From Caldisericales bacterium (GTDB lineage: Bacteria > Caldisericota > Caldisericia > JAAYUI01), in the NCBI GenBank assembly GCA_012517765.1, contig JAAYUI010000008.1, positions 1 to 64,000 on the forward strand: DNA of 64,000 bases. Direction: 5' to 3'. A program made the position numbers and the translations under genes. The notes under the pieces are model-generated. The model saw only the letters and a program-made list of their open reading frames with translations. It was not told the DNA's origin and did not search any database. Positions 33,709-41,702 of this stretch are shown here, piece by piece; within the stretch, counting starts at the first letter, position 1, and every line of letters starts with the position of its first letter.

Positions 33709-34957
33709 ATCTTCCTCCTATGTCACCTCTAAACTGTTTTCCCTTAAAATCTACAACACCAGCAAGCGAATATGCCCTTCCAAGTGCCATTCTGAGGGTG
33801 TTGCCAAGCCCGACACATGAAACAACCCTTCCACCAGAAGTTAATAGCTTGCCAGGCTCTCCGCCAATCCCAGCCGCAAAAGTCAGAACGTTCTCTATGG
33901 TTTGTGCCTTGTTGAAACCACCAACAGGTAATCCAACTACCGGCTTGCCCGGATAACCTTCGGAAGCCAGCACAACACACGCGGCAAAACCTTTCTTTGC
34001 AACAATTGGCAGACGTTCGAGCTCACCCTCCTTTACGGCTTCGACAACTGCCGAAAGCGGGGTTTGAAGCATCGGCAAAACAACCTGGGCCTCCGGGTCG
34101 CCAAACCTGCAATTGTATTCAAGAACTTTTGGCCCCTGCTGGGTAAGCATGAGGCCACAATAGATAACGCCTTTATAATCAATGCTCTCTTTTTGAAGTC
34201 CGGCAAGTGTTTTTTCAACAATATCTGTTTTTATTTTTTCAAGAAGCCCGGGGTCAGCGTCCGGGACAGGGCAATAAGACCCCATCCCCCCGGTCATTGG
34301 TCCCTTGTCACCATCTTCAAGCCTTTTGTGGTCCCTTGAAGGTGGGAGCATTTTTATAACCTTGCCATCAGTGAAGGCCATCACAGTCAGTTCCTTGCCA
34401 ACAAGAAATTCCTCAATAACAATCACCCTGCCGGACTCTCCATATGTTTTCTCGGAGAGTATTGCTTTTATCGCGATCTCGGCTTCTCTCAGGTCTTCGA
34501 CAATATGGACGCCTTTTCCGGAGGCCAAACCATCGACCTTTATAACTAGGGGGAATGGGTGCTTCGACACAAAATCCATCGCCTCTTTCTCATTGTCAAA
34601 GGTCTGATGATCAGCACAGGGGATGCCATTTCTCTTCATGAAATCTTTTGCAAAAGCCTTTGAGCCCTCAAGCATTGCGCCCTTTCTGGACGGGCCAAAA
34701 ACAAAAATCCCCTCACTTGCAAGGGCATCTGCTATTCCTTCAACCAAAGGGAGTTCAGCGCCAGCAAAAACGGCAGAACAGGAAAGTTTTTTTGCGACAC
34801 TGGCCACCTCCCCAAAATTAATTGGGTTACCTGGAACAATGTCAGCGTCAAGAACCATCCCAGGGTTGCCAGGCATCACATGCACATCCGAGTTTTTTGA
34901 TAGTGCCCAGCATATTGCATGTTCCCTTGCCCCATTTCCCAGCACGAGATAGCTCAT
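33644..34957 (-). CDS. purD: Phosphoribosylamine-glycine ligase
   Basis: A 437-residue ATP-grasp enzyme that joins glycine to phosphoribosylamine in purine synthesis. It begins YLVLGNGAREHAICW and shows the ATP-grasp lysine region VIKVDGLASGKGV, then SRDHKRLEDGDKGPMTGGMG and LEYNCRFGDPEAQ. The family normally ends soon after the QFRGDIG-like segment; here some 20 further residues (from about GRYARG) run into the start of purE. The start overlaps the stop of the PLD gene by four bases, with AAGGAGG ahead, so PLD-purD-purE form one unit. Confidence 0.95.
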   Translation of the reverse strand: MSYLVLGNGAREHAICWALSKNSDVHVMPGNPGMVLDADIVPGNPINFGEVASVAKKLSCSAVFAGAELPLVEGIADALASEGIFVFGPSRKGAMLEGSKAFAKDFMKRNGIPCADHQTFDNEKEAMDFVSKHPFPLVIKVDGLASGKGVHIVEDLREAEIAIKAILSEKTYGESGRVIVIEEFLVGKELTVMAFTDGKVIKMLPPSRDHKRLEDGDKGPMTGGMGSYCPVPDADPGLLEKIKTDIVEKTLAGLQKESIDYKGVIYCGLMLTQQGPKVLEYNCRFGDPEAQVVLPMLQTPLSAVVEAVKEGELERLPIVAKKGFAACVVLASEGYPGKPVVGLPVGGFNKAQTIENVLTFAAGIGGEPGKLLTSGGRVVSCVGLGNTLRMALGRAYSLAGVVDFKGKQFRGDIGGRYARGRTSIVDLRLKIRPRGGI

Positions 34958-35463
34958 TTAGGCCTCCTTTTCGCTTTTGCCCAATCCTGTTCGAACTGTC
35001 TAACAAGATTATAAGCATGGTCAGGGGATGACATCAACAAGTCGACCTCTGCATTCTTTCCAAAACCACTGTAGGTCCAGTTTGTTGACCCTATCCATAT
35101 CCATTGTTCATCCACAATCGCAAGCTTACGGTGGAACATTCTTGGCGTTCCCTCAAATCTGACATCAAACCCGGCCTTGGCAAGGGCTTCGTTTTCCGGG
35201 TTGTCATCAACAATGACCCTGACATCAAGCCCTGCCCTCTTTTTTGCCTCAAGTTCTTTTATCACATCACCGTGGGTGAAAGAGTACATTTCGACAAGGA
35301 TTTGTTTCTTTGATGTCCTTATAAGGCCAATTACCTGTTGCAAAGCGTTCTTGTCAAAAAAGAAACTTGACGAGTCAAACTGTTTTGGAACATACAAGAA
35401 AGTGCTTAAACCAACGATTACGAATGTTATTATTAAGAGCAGGGCCTTGGCCGGGGTCTTCAT
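34954..35463 (-). CDS. Phospholipase D-like nuclease domain protein, membrane-anchored
   Basis: A 169-residue protein with an N-terminal signal anchor (ALLLIITFVIVGLSTFLYV) and a single HKD motif, HRKLAIVDEQWIWIGSTNW, as in the Nuc/EDTA-resistant nuclease group that works as a dimer. Such proteins act on nucleic acid or phospholipid outside the membrane; which one cannot be told. The ATG at 35463 and a GTG at 35469 are both possible starts. It heads an operon with purD and purE, an unusual partnership with no obvious functional reason. Confidence 0.83.
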   Translation of the reverse strand: MKTPAKALLLIITFVIVGLSTFLYVPKQFDSSSFFFDKNALQQVIGLIRTSKKQILVEMYSFTHGDVIKELEAKKRAGLDVRVIVDDNPENEALAKAGFDVRFEGTPRMFHRKLAIVDEQWIWIGSTNWTYSGFGKNAEVDLLMSSPDHAYNLVRQFEQDWAKAKRRPK

Positions 35464-35509
35464 TCTCACTCATGGATTGTACCTGATACAGAGCAACAAC
35501 ATGGTTAAG

Positions 35510-35537
35510 TTGACATATTGTATTGTTGTATTACTAT
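35510..35537 (+). promoter_or_regulatory. Sigma-70-like promoter of the small HTH gene
   Basis: TTGACA (35510-35515), 16-base spacer and TACTAT (35532-35537), followed within 20 bases by AAGGAGG and ATG 35556. Confidence 0.6.
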
Positions 35538-35555
35538 TTTCACAAGGAGGGTGGA

Positions 35556-35915
35556 ATGGCATCAGCAAAAGTACTTTATAATCTTGAAAAGACGATGAAT
35601 ACTTATAAGGAGCTCAAGAAAAAATTGGAAATGTTGTCGATGTCCATTATCAAGATAAGACCCATGGATGGAAACAATAATAGTAAAATTACAATACTTG
35701 ACAAGCTCCTGGAAATGGACGACATGCTTGACGGACTTGACGAAAAAGAGGAAATGCTTTTGAGGCTTGTTTATCTGGAGGGGACAACCTTCGAAAAGGC
35801 ATCCTCGACAATAGGGGTCTCACGGGCAACTGCTTTCAGGATGCGCGACAGGGCGGCGACAAAAATTTATGAAATGAAAGGAAGAATTTATGTATCTATG
35901 CCAGGATGCGTGTAA
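35556..35915 (+). CDS. Small sigma-region-4-like helix-turn-helix protein
   Basis: A 119-residue protein with a coiled-coil-like start (YNLEKTMNTYKELKKKLEML) and a C-terminal helix-turn-helix (EEMLLRLVYLEGTTFEKASS, then IGVSRATAFRMRDRA) like sigma-70 region 4 or phage ArpU-type activators. It lacks region 2, so it is not a complete sigma factor. Its own promoter and an AAGGAGG site support the start at 35556. It converges with the GTPase gene, overlapping its 3' end by 20 bases. The targets are unknown; a phage-derived regulator is possible. Confidence 0.7.
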   Translation: MASAKVLYNLEKTMNTYKELKKKLEMLSMSIIKIRPMDGNNNSKITILDKLLEMDDMLDGLDEKEEMLLRLVYLEGTTFEKASSTIGVSRATAFRMRDRAATKIYEMKGRIYVSMPGCV

Positions 35916-36414
35916 GAACTTCTTCCAAAACCTTCCTGGCGGAGTTCCTGTTTTTACCGGCAGCCTCTACAAAACCGACTGATGGATCTGCATCAATGTA
36001 AGCATGGATGAATTCGACTGGAAGAATATCCTTAAGATCTGACTTGTTTGCAACCACAACCATTGGCACCGAGGTTCTGGAAGCATAAAAATCAACGAAT
36101 TTCTTTGTCTGCATTACGGAGCGCCAGTCTGATCTGTCCAAAAGGATTATCACACCATGAGAACCTTTTACCATATCTTCCCAGATGAAATCAAAGCGAT
36201 CCTGGCCAGGAGTCCCAAAAAGATAAATCTGGACATCATCATCGACCTGAATTCTCCCAAAATCAAGACCAACAGTTGTTGTTTGCTTGATTTTTGCATC
36301 CTCACCCCAGACTTTTTCCTCTGTCTGTACAGTAATTATGTCAGAAAGCGCATTTATAAATGTTGTTTTACCAGACGAAAAAGGCCCTGTAACAAGGATT
36401 TTTAGTTTTGTCAT
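35896..36414 (-). CDS. Small Ras-like GTPase (MglA/Arf-like)
   Basis: A 172-residue GTPase. It shows P-loop GPFSSGKTTF, the switch I Thr in TTTVGLDFG, switch II FGTPGQDRF and the base-specificity motif VVANKSDL. FGTPGQ in place of the classical D-x-x-G is typical of the bacterial roadblock-linked small GTPase group. Such proteins govern polarity, motility or signalling. ATG 36414 overlaps the stop of the preceding DUF4388 gene (ATGA), so the two proteins are translationally coupled and probably partners. A longer frame to 36537 exists but is not supported. Confidence 0.87.
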   Translation of the reverse strand: MTKLKILVTGPFSSGKTTFINALSDIITVQTEEKVWGEDAKIKQTTTVGLDFGRIQVDDDVQIYLFGTPGQDRFDFIWEDMVKGSHGVIILLDRSDWRSVMQTKKFVDFYASRTSVPMVVVANKSDLKDILPVEFIHAYIDADPSVGFVEAAGKNRNSARKVLEEVLTRILA

Positions 36415-37019
36415 GAACCTTTCAGGATACCTATCAACCTCTTTAAAGCTTCCGTTACAGCATTTTGCCCCATTCTTTCTCTTTGCGGTCTCTTTCTCTT
36501 TATGAGCCCGCATTGTTCTAGAGAGTAAAGCATCCACTGCAACCTGGCAATGTCCATTTTTAATCTTTCAGAAAGTTCCATTAAAGTTTTTGATTCAGAA
36601 AGTGCGGCTATTATTCTCCATTCTTCAACACTGAATGTCAACCTTCCGAGATCGGAAACGGGCTTGAGCTCAAACAACATGCCTGGCTCATACAGTTTGG
36701 GGTCCGAGGGTTCACTTCTCAATCTGGCAAGCTCCAGAAGAAATTCTGAAACATCCTGTCTGACATCAATAATTTCATTATCGTTTAATGCATGACCTTC
36801 TTCCAGGCTAAAATATCCGTCCTTAAGGCCAGCAATATAGGTTTTGTAATGGTTTCTAACTTCAAATGGAACAGCAACACCAGTGATCTGGCCCGAAGAC
36901 AATAAAATCTTGGCCGATCTTCTGCCGGTTATGACAAGCACTCCGCTTTTTTTCATCATGGTTATGAATCTGATGAAATCAATCAGATCAAAATCGTCGA
37001 GATAGCCTGTAAATATCAC
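36411..37019 (-). CDS. DUF4388 domain protein
   Basis: A 202-residue soluble protein whose first 100 residues match DUF4388: FTGYLDDFDLIDFIRFITMM, a KKSGVLVITG strand, ILLSSGQITGVAVP and DGYFSLEEG. The C-terminal 70 residues (VEEWRIIAALSESKTLMELS, LERLKMD-type helices, then CGLIKRKRP) look like a winged helix. It starts at GTG 37019 with no clear ribosome binding site. Coupling to the GTPase gene suggests it is an effector or regulator of that GTPase, as DUF4388 proteins in gliding and type IV pilus systems are. No pilus genes are in the window. Confidence 0.75.
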   Translation of the reverse strand: MIFTGYLDDFDLIDFIRFITMMKKSGVLVITGRRSAKILLSSGQITGVAVPFEVRNHYKTYIAGLKDGYFSLEEGHALNDNEIIDVRQDVSEFLLELARLRSEPSDPKLYEPGMLFELKPVSDLGRLTFSVEEWRIIAALSESKTLMELSERLKMDIARLQWMLYSLEQCGLIKRKRPQRERMGQNAVTEALKRLIGILKGS

Positions 37020-37127
37020 TTCAATTATTTTACATTTCTATAATATTTGTGTCAATATTTGTTAATATTTCCAATAAATGCCATTCGTTACTTGCAAAAA
37101 AGCGCTTGAACAATTATTATCAAACTC

Positions 37128-38057
37128 ATGAAGAAATCAATATGTTTACTATCAGTTCTTTTAATTTGTTCATGCGGTTCGCCTAATATTAATGATGGCA
37201 AGACGGATGTTCCAGTTAAAAACGAGGTTAAAGATTCTCTACCATACCAGTATATGGTCCCACAATCAAAACAGGACGAGTTTGGTTTTGGCATCAGCAT
37301 AACTGATGAATTTGTGCTGAGCAAAAGCGATTACGCTGCATCTGGAAATATAATTGCCGAATCAAAAGACAGAGCCTCGAGGATATCCATGGAATGGAAG
37401 AATATCAAAGGGAACTCTGATGCAAAGACTTTTCTCGAACTGGAAATGATCAGGAACACCATGAGCGGATTCAAAACCAGCGAGATTGAATCAGTTGAGC
37501 CCTGGTCGACCCCATTCCCGACAGAAGAAGACGTTACCCCTTGTCAGGCAACATTTGCCAGTGTCAGATACAAGAGGGAACAGGATGGAGAAACATTTGA
37601 GGGCAAAGTAATGGTCTGGTGGTACGATGTTTCTGAGGAAAATGGCAAATCTGCAGGTCTGGTTGTGGTAGAAGAATCAACAATGGGCCAGTTTGAAAAT
37701 GCCTTGCCAAAGCTTGAACAGATAAGGAGAAGTTATCTTAGACTTCCATCCTGCAATGAGATGGCAAAAAAAGCACAAAGGGCAAAAGTGGAACCAGAAA
37801 AATTCGATTTCCTTGGGAAAGCGGATGTTGAAGAAAGATTGCTTCAATACAGCGGAGGTGCACAACCAGGACCAGCTTTTGATACTCTCTTGAAAGACTT
37901 TACTCCAGCGTATGACGAGGAAACCGGGGGGAACTACCTGGTCAAAAGACAAGAAACACCTTCAGGCCTGCTTCCTAATCCAGAACGCCCCGGGATGACA
38001 GTCAAACCTGGCATTCCAGGAAAGGTTTTTTCCTACCTCATGATGAAAAAACCTTAA
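37128..38057 (+). CDS. Hypothetical lipoprotein
   Basis: A 309-residue protein with a lipoprotein signal peptide (MKKSICLLSVLLICSCGS; lipid-modified Cys probably residue 16). The mature part has no recognised domain: it is acidic with scattered Pro-rich linkers, FGFGISITDEF near 55 and a VMVWWYDVSEENG strand near 160 that could belong to a PsbP/DUF-type beta sandwich. A Pro-rich C-terminus (SGLLPNPERPGMTV) suggests a flexible tail. Its 3' end overlaps the convergent MocR gene by four bases. No ribosome binding site is obvious. Confidence 0.72.
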   Translation: MKKSICLLSVLLICSCGSPNINDGKTDVPVKNEVKDSLPYQYMVPQSKQDEFGFGISITDEFVLSKSDYAASGNIIAESKDRASRISMEWKNIKGNSDAKTFLELEMIRNTMSGFKTSEIESVEPWSTPFPTEEDVTPCQATFASVRYKREQDGETFEGKVMVWWYDVSEENGKSAGLVVVEESTMGQFENALPKLEQIRRSYLRLPSCNEMAKKAQRAKVEPEKFDFLGKADVEERLLQYSGGAQPGPAFDTLLKDFTPAYDEETGGNYLVKRQETPSGLLPNPERPGMTVKPGIPGKVFSYLMMKKP

Positions 38058-39529
38058 AGGCTGTCATAGCTGTTTTTCTTTTCTGGTGAATTCAATATCT
38101 TTCCCAATATTGACACAGACTCGGAAATGCCATCCGCATCTTCGTCCATCAGCGATATCCTGATTGCCTGAAAACCAGTCCCCTCTGGTACAAAAAAAGA
38201 CCCAGGGGCAACAAGGAGGCCCATCGACGCTGCCCTTGCAGCAACCTCATCACCAAGAATACCAGGGGTTTCCATCCAGACGGTCGCACCAGCCGGATTC
38301 TTCCAGATCTTGACCTTCTGCTTGAGGTGTTTTGATGCAGCAGCAAAAAAAGCTGCCTGTCTTTCCGTGAGCATTCTTTTCATAACATTTATGCTTTTGT
38401 CGAGCTGACCTGATTCAATGTATTCGTAAAGGCCCATCTGAGAAACAAACATCGGAGGGCCAACAAGTATTCTGTGGAGGTTTTCAAGCTGGACCGTGAC
38501 CCTTTTGGGGGCACAGACAAAACCAAGCCTTAAACCTTGCCAGATGACCTTTGAAAAGCTCGAGGTTGTTATTACCAGGCCACTATGGTCAAGTGCAGAA
38601 AGCAGTGGTGGTTTCGGGGAGCCAATGTGCAGTCCATACTGGTAATCGTCCTCCAGTATGGGAACCCTGTATTTTGATGCAATTGAAATGAGCTCTTTCC
38701 TGTGTGCCTCGGAAGTTGTGACACCTGTAGGATTGTGCGAAGAAGGGATTGTATAAATCAATTTTGGTTTTCCAGTCTGGAGGGCAATTTTTAATGCCTC
38801 CAGGTCCATCCCGTCTTCCCTCATTGGGATTTCTACAAGCCTGCACCTTGCCCAGACAAGCCACCTGAGCGCAGCAAAATGTGTAGGGCGCTCGACAATA
38901 ACCGTATCGCCCTCCTCAAGCAGGAGGGAGAAGACAAGAGTATTTGCAATGCTGGAGCCTGGCGTAACAACAAGGCCGCGTGGCCCCATATCCACACCTT
39001 CAAGTGAGAGCCTGCGGCCAATTTCCTCCACAAGTGGCGGAAAACCGCTGACTTTTTTGAATCCAACGGTTGAAAGGCCTTTTCTCCTGGTGATCCTGGC
39101 AATCGACTTGATGATTGGCTCGGCAAAAAGCTCCGGCGGAGGGTAATTATTGATCATGTTGTAGTGCCTGCCTAGGGACTGCGGAAGATGGGGTATCTGG
39201 AAGTGGACTCCAGCCTGAGGGTTTCTAACAAACTTCTCTCCCCACGGAAAGAAGAACTCGCTCATCCTGTTTTTTCTTGTCTCCACACCATGATCTGAAA
39301 TAATCACTGTCCCCTGGCCAACTTGCGAAACGATATATCCTTCTTGGGAGAGCAGTTCATAAGCTGCAACTACTGTATTCCTGTTGACTTTCAGTGTCCT
39401 TGCAAGATCTCTCGTGGATGGGAGTCTGGAACCCTTGCGTAAGTCGCCAGAAGCAATGAGATTTGTTATCCCCTGTTTTATCTGCTGTACCAGGCTAGTT
39501 TTTCCGTTTCGCTCAAGAGGGACGAGCAT
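38054..39529 (-). CDS. MocR/PdxR-type GntR regulator with aminotransferase domain
   Basis: A 491-residue fusion of a GntR winged helix (residues 1-75: DLRKGSRLPSTRDLARTLKV, NRNTVVAAYELLSQEGYI) to a class I aminotransferase-fold domain. The PLP lysine is in TTSSFSKVIWQGLRLGF, and IPSSHNPTGVT and LEDDYQY line the cofactor pocket. Proteins of this family sense PLP or amino compounds and control genes for vitamin B6 or amino-acid metabolism. No pdxST genes are near, so its regulon is unknown. The start overlaps the pentapeptide gene by 17 bases, so it appears to end a five-gene operon. Confidence 0.9.
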   Translation of the reverse strand: MLVPLERNGKTSLVQQIKQGITNLIASGDLRKGSRLPSTRDLARTLKVNRNTVVAAYELLSQEGYIVSQVGQGTVIISDHGVETRKNRMSEFFFPWGEKFVRNPQAGVHFQIPHLPQSLGRHYNMINNYPPPELFAEPIIKSIARITRRKGLSTVGFKKVSGFPPLVEEIGRRLSLEGVDMGPRGLVVTPGSSIANTLVFSLLLEEGDTVIVERPTHFAALRWLVWARCRLVEIPMREDGMDLEALKIALQTGKPKLIYTIPSSHNPTGVTTSEAHRKELISIASKYRVPILEDDYQYGLHIGSPKPPLLSALDHSGLVITTSSFSKVIWQGLRLGFVCAPKRVTVQLENLHRILVGPPMFVSQMGLYEYIESGQLDKSINVMKRMLTERQAAFFAAASKHLKQKVKIWKNPAGATVWMETPGILGDEVAARAASMGLLVAPGSFFVPEGTGFQAIRISLMDEDADGISESVSILGKILNSPEKKNSYDSL

Positions 39530-40472
39530 CGGATCTTTTTCTCCTGCCCAAAATCACAACCATCGTCAGGACAACGGTAAGTGCGACAAGAACAAGACCA
39601 ACAACAAGAGAAATATGAGGACCTGATTGTTTTTTATCGTTATTGGCCCCTAGGACCTCGAGCTGACGCTGGCAAAAAATCTTTCTCTCCGAAAATTTGT
39701 CTGCAAAATCTTTTTTACCCATGCCATCATACAACGCCGCAAGATCATCATAGCATTGTATTGCCTCGCCGTAAGAGCCTATTATTTCGGTGCCAACCTT
39801 GAAATCACCCCAGTTTACGGCCTCCATCCCCATCGCTTTCGCAAACTGGCCTGGCATAAAAAATATATGCTCGAATTTGGCCCCGCTGAAATCTGTGCCA
39901 TCAAGCCTTGCTGATACAAAGTATGTTTCCTTGCAGACAGCTCCCTTGAAGCTCGAGCCTTCAAGCCAGGCACCAACCATATTGCACTTTTCCAGATTGG
40001 TGCCGTTAAAATTTGCGTTGTAAGCAAACGAGTAACCAAAATCGGATTTCTCAAGGTTTGCTTCACTGAAATTGCACCCAAGCAAGACTTTTGATGAAAG
40101 CATGGCATAGGAAAGGTTTGCTTTTGTGAAATCAGATTTCGACCAGATCATTGAATGGAGCGTATAATAGCTCAGATTGACCCCGCGAAGGTAGCATCCT
40201 ATCATTGGAGAGTTAAGCGAATCCTCGTTTTTTACAAGAGTCAACTCATAATTTTTCTTTCCGTCTGTATGAGAATGCAACGGGCAATAATCACCGTCCC
40301 GGACAGCCCTCTGGCATTTGTAATCAACCACTGATGTCTTTCCAAACTGATCCATAGACATATAGTCGGATTCATAAATGCAGATCTTTGGAAGAGCAAA
40401 TGCAAACTGGGCAAGGTTGACAGAAACAACTACAAAAATGGCAGCAAATACGGCTAAAAATTTGGTTTTCAA
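39513..40472 (-). CDS. Exported pentapeptide-repeat protein with C-terminal membrane anchor
   Basis: A 319-residue protein with a signal peptide (FLAVFAAIFVVVSVNLAQFAFA) and a stretch of A(D/N)Lxx-type pentapeptide repeats at about 100-200: FTKANLSYAMLSSKVLLGCN, FSEANLEKSDF, FNGTNLEKCNM, FKGAVCKETYF, FSGAKFE. These form a right-handed quadrilateral beta-helix. A C-terminal membrane helix (SLVVGLVLVALTVVLTMVVI) followed by basic residues anchors it. It lies one base from the upstream membrane-protein gene and overlaps the MocR gene. Function unknown; a structural surface protein is likely. Confidence 0.83.
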   Translation of the reverse strand: MKTKFLAVFAAIFVVVSVNLAQFAFALPKICIYESDYMSMDQFGKTSVVDYKCQRAVRDGDYCPLHSHTDGKKNYELTLVKNEDSLNSPMIGCYLRGVNLSYYTLHSMIWSKSDFTKANLSYAMLSSKVLLGCNFSEANLEKSDFGYSFAYNANFNGTNLEKCNMVGAWLEGSSFKGAVCKETYFVSARLDGTDFSGAKFEHIFFMPGQFAKAMGMEAVNWGDFKVGTEIIGSYGEAIQCYDDLAALYDGMGKKDFADKFSERKIFCQRQLEVLGANNDKKQSGPHISLVVGLVLVALTVVLTMVVILGRRKRSDARPS

Positions 40473-40473
40473 A

Positions 40474-41088
40474 TTATTGCTCCTTAAAGATGCTAGATTC
40501 GCAACTCATTGTACATCCCGCACACCCAACATCATTCGACCGTCTCTGCCTCCACCAGGCAAGAAGGGGTATCGCTATCAGAAGTATCCAACTCCAGGAA
40601 AGGGCCGTCATGAATTTTTCAAAAAACTTGGATGGCTCCCAGACAGCCAGTACGGCTATCATTGCGCCATAAGAAAAAACGCTGGCTATGGTAGTAACCA
40701 GCCATGCCTGCATGTATCTTCTAAGGGAAGAATAGACGACCACAAAAACAAAAGCCGCAGGTATGCCTATGAAACTGTTGAGACATGGAATGAAGAAAAA
40801 ATAAAAGGCCGATGCAATAAGGCTTATTAGCAAAAGCTCCCAGGCGGCATAGTGCCTGACGCCAGACAAAAAAACACCCACGGCTATGGTCCTGAGAACA
40901 CAGCCAACGTACGGGATAATATTATCAACGAAAGGGCCTGTGAATATGTAAACCACCGTTACGGCGGCAGTCACAACGCCAAGTTCGGCTATTCTCTCGG
41001 TCGAGATCCTTCTCCTCTTTTTGGCCATTCTCGCAATTGATGGGACCTGCACTGTCTGCTGGTCTGGCTGTTCTGGGACCTTCTCCAT
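40474..41088 (-). CDS. Multi-pass membrane protein with Cys-rich tail
   Basis: A protein of about 204 residues with five predicted membrane segments, including GVVTAAVTVVYIFTGPF and a YFFFIPCLNSFIGIPAAFVF region. Its C-terminal tail has the cysteine cluster CAGCTMSC, which could bind a metal or an Fe-S cluster (inference). I do not recognise the family. ATG 41088 is one base from the rhodanese-like gene's stop; an in-frame start at 41115 would overlap it. Membership of the same operon suggests a shared redox or sulfur-related role, but evidence is thin. Confidence 0.7.
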   Translation of the reverse strand: MEKVPEQPDQQTVQVPSIARMAKKRRRISTERIAELGVVTAAVTVVYIFTGPFVDNIIPYVGCVLRTIAVGVFLSGVRHYAAWELLLISLIASAFYFFFIPCLNSFIGIPAAFVFVVVYSSLRRYMQAWLVTTIASVFSYGAMIAVLAVWEPSKFFEKFMTALSWSWILLIAIPLLAWWRQRRSNDVGCAGCTMSCESSIFKEQ

Positions 41089-41089
41089 T

Positions 41090-41698
41090 TTATTTTTCCA
41101 CCTCGATGTCCCCATCCCAGACTTTCATTCCGCCAACAAGATAGCCTGCATTATAAAACTTCCATTTTTCAACAATATCATCGCCGATCTTCCGGTAATC
41201 CTCATTGCCATTGCCAACGATGATGATCGGGGTTTTCCTGTTCACAGACCATATATCTTCCTTCAATGTTGGAAGTGGCATTGGCAATGCCCCTGGAATG
41301 TGCCCTTTCTCGTATTCATCAACAGACCTTATGTCTACAACCATTGGCCCAAGGTCGGTTTTTCTGAGCAATGACTTGATGTCTTTCGGATCATACCTGT
41401 GGAAATAGCGGTTTATGACAGCGGCACAAACATCGCACTGGGTACAGGCTATTGCGACCCTTGCTCCTGCAGGTGTATCATCGAAACCGAGAATCTGCAG
41501 GACTGTGTCCCACTTGTCACCCCAGTTTTCAGTGAGTGATCTCCACATCTCTCTGAATGCAAAATTGATTTGCCACTTTACCCTGTTTGGAGCCAGGAAC
41601 CATGCCCCAACCATGAATATGGCTAGGGCCAGAAAGGCGGCCACAAATGGCCGCCATATGGCCCAAAGATTCTTCTTTTGTACTGGTGGTTGTTCCAT
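41090..41698 (-). CDS. Membrane-anchored rhodanese-like protein lacking the catalytic Cys
   Basis: A 202-residue protein with an N-terminal membrane helix (FVAAFLALAIFMVGAWFL), an extracytoplasmic CTQCDVC motif and a C-terminal rhodanese fold (VVDIRSVDEYEKGHIPGALP, later YLVGGMKVWDG). The active-site loop reads IIIVGNGNEDYRKIG, with Gly where active rhodaneses have Cys, so sulfurtransferase activity is unlikely. The upstream CTQC/CDVC cysteines may instead be functional. It begins with ATG 41698 immediately after the NHL gene's stop and lies in the same operon. Confidence 0.82.
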   Translation of the reverse strand: MEQPPVQKKNLWAIWRPFVAAFLALAIFMVGAWFLAPNRVKWQINFAFREMWRSLTENWGDKWDTVLQILGFDDTPAGARVAIACTQCDVCAAVINRYFHRYDPKDIKSLLRKTDLGPMVVDIRSVDEYEKGHIPGALPMPLPTLKEDIWSVNRKTPIIIVGNGNEDYRKIGDDIVEKWKFYNAGYLVGGMKVWDGDIEVEK

Positions 41699-41702
41699 CA
41701 AG

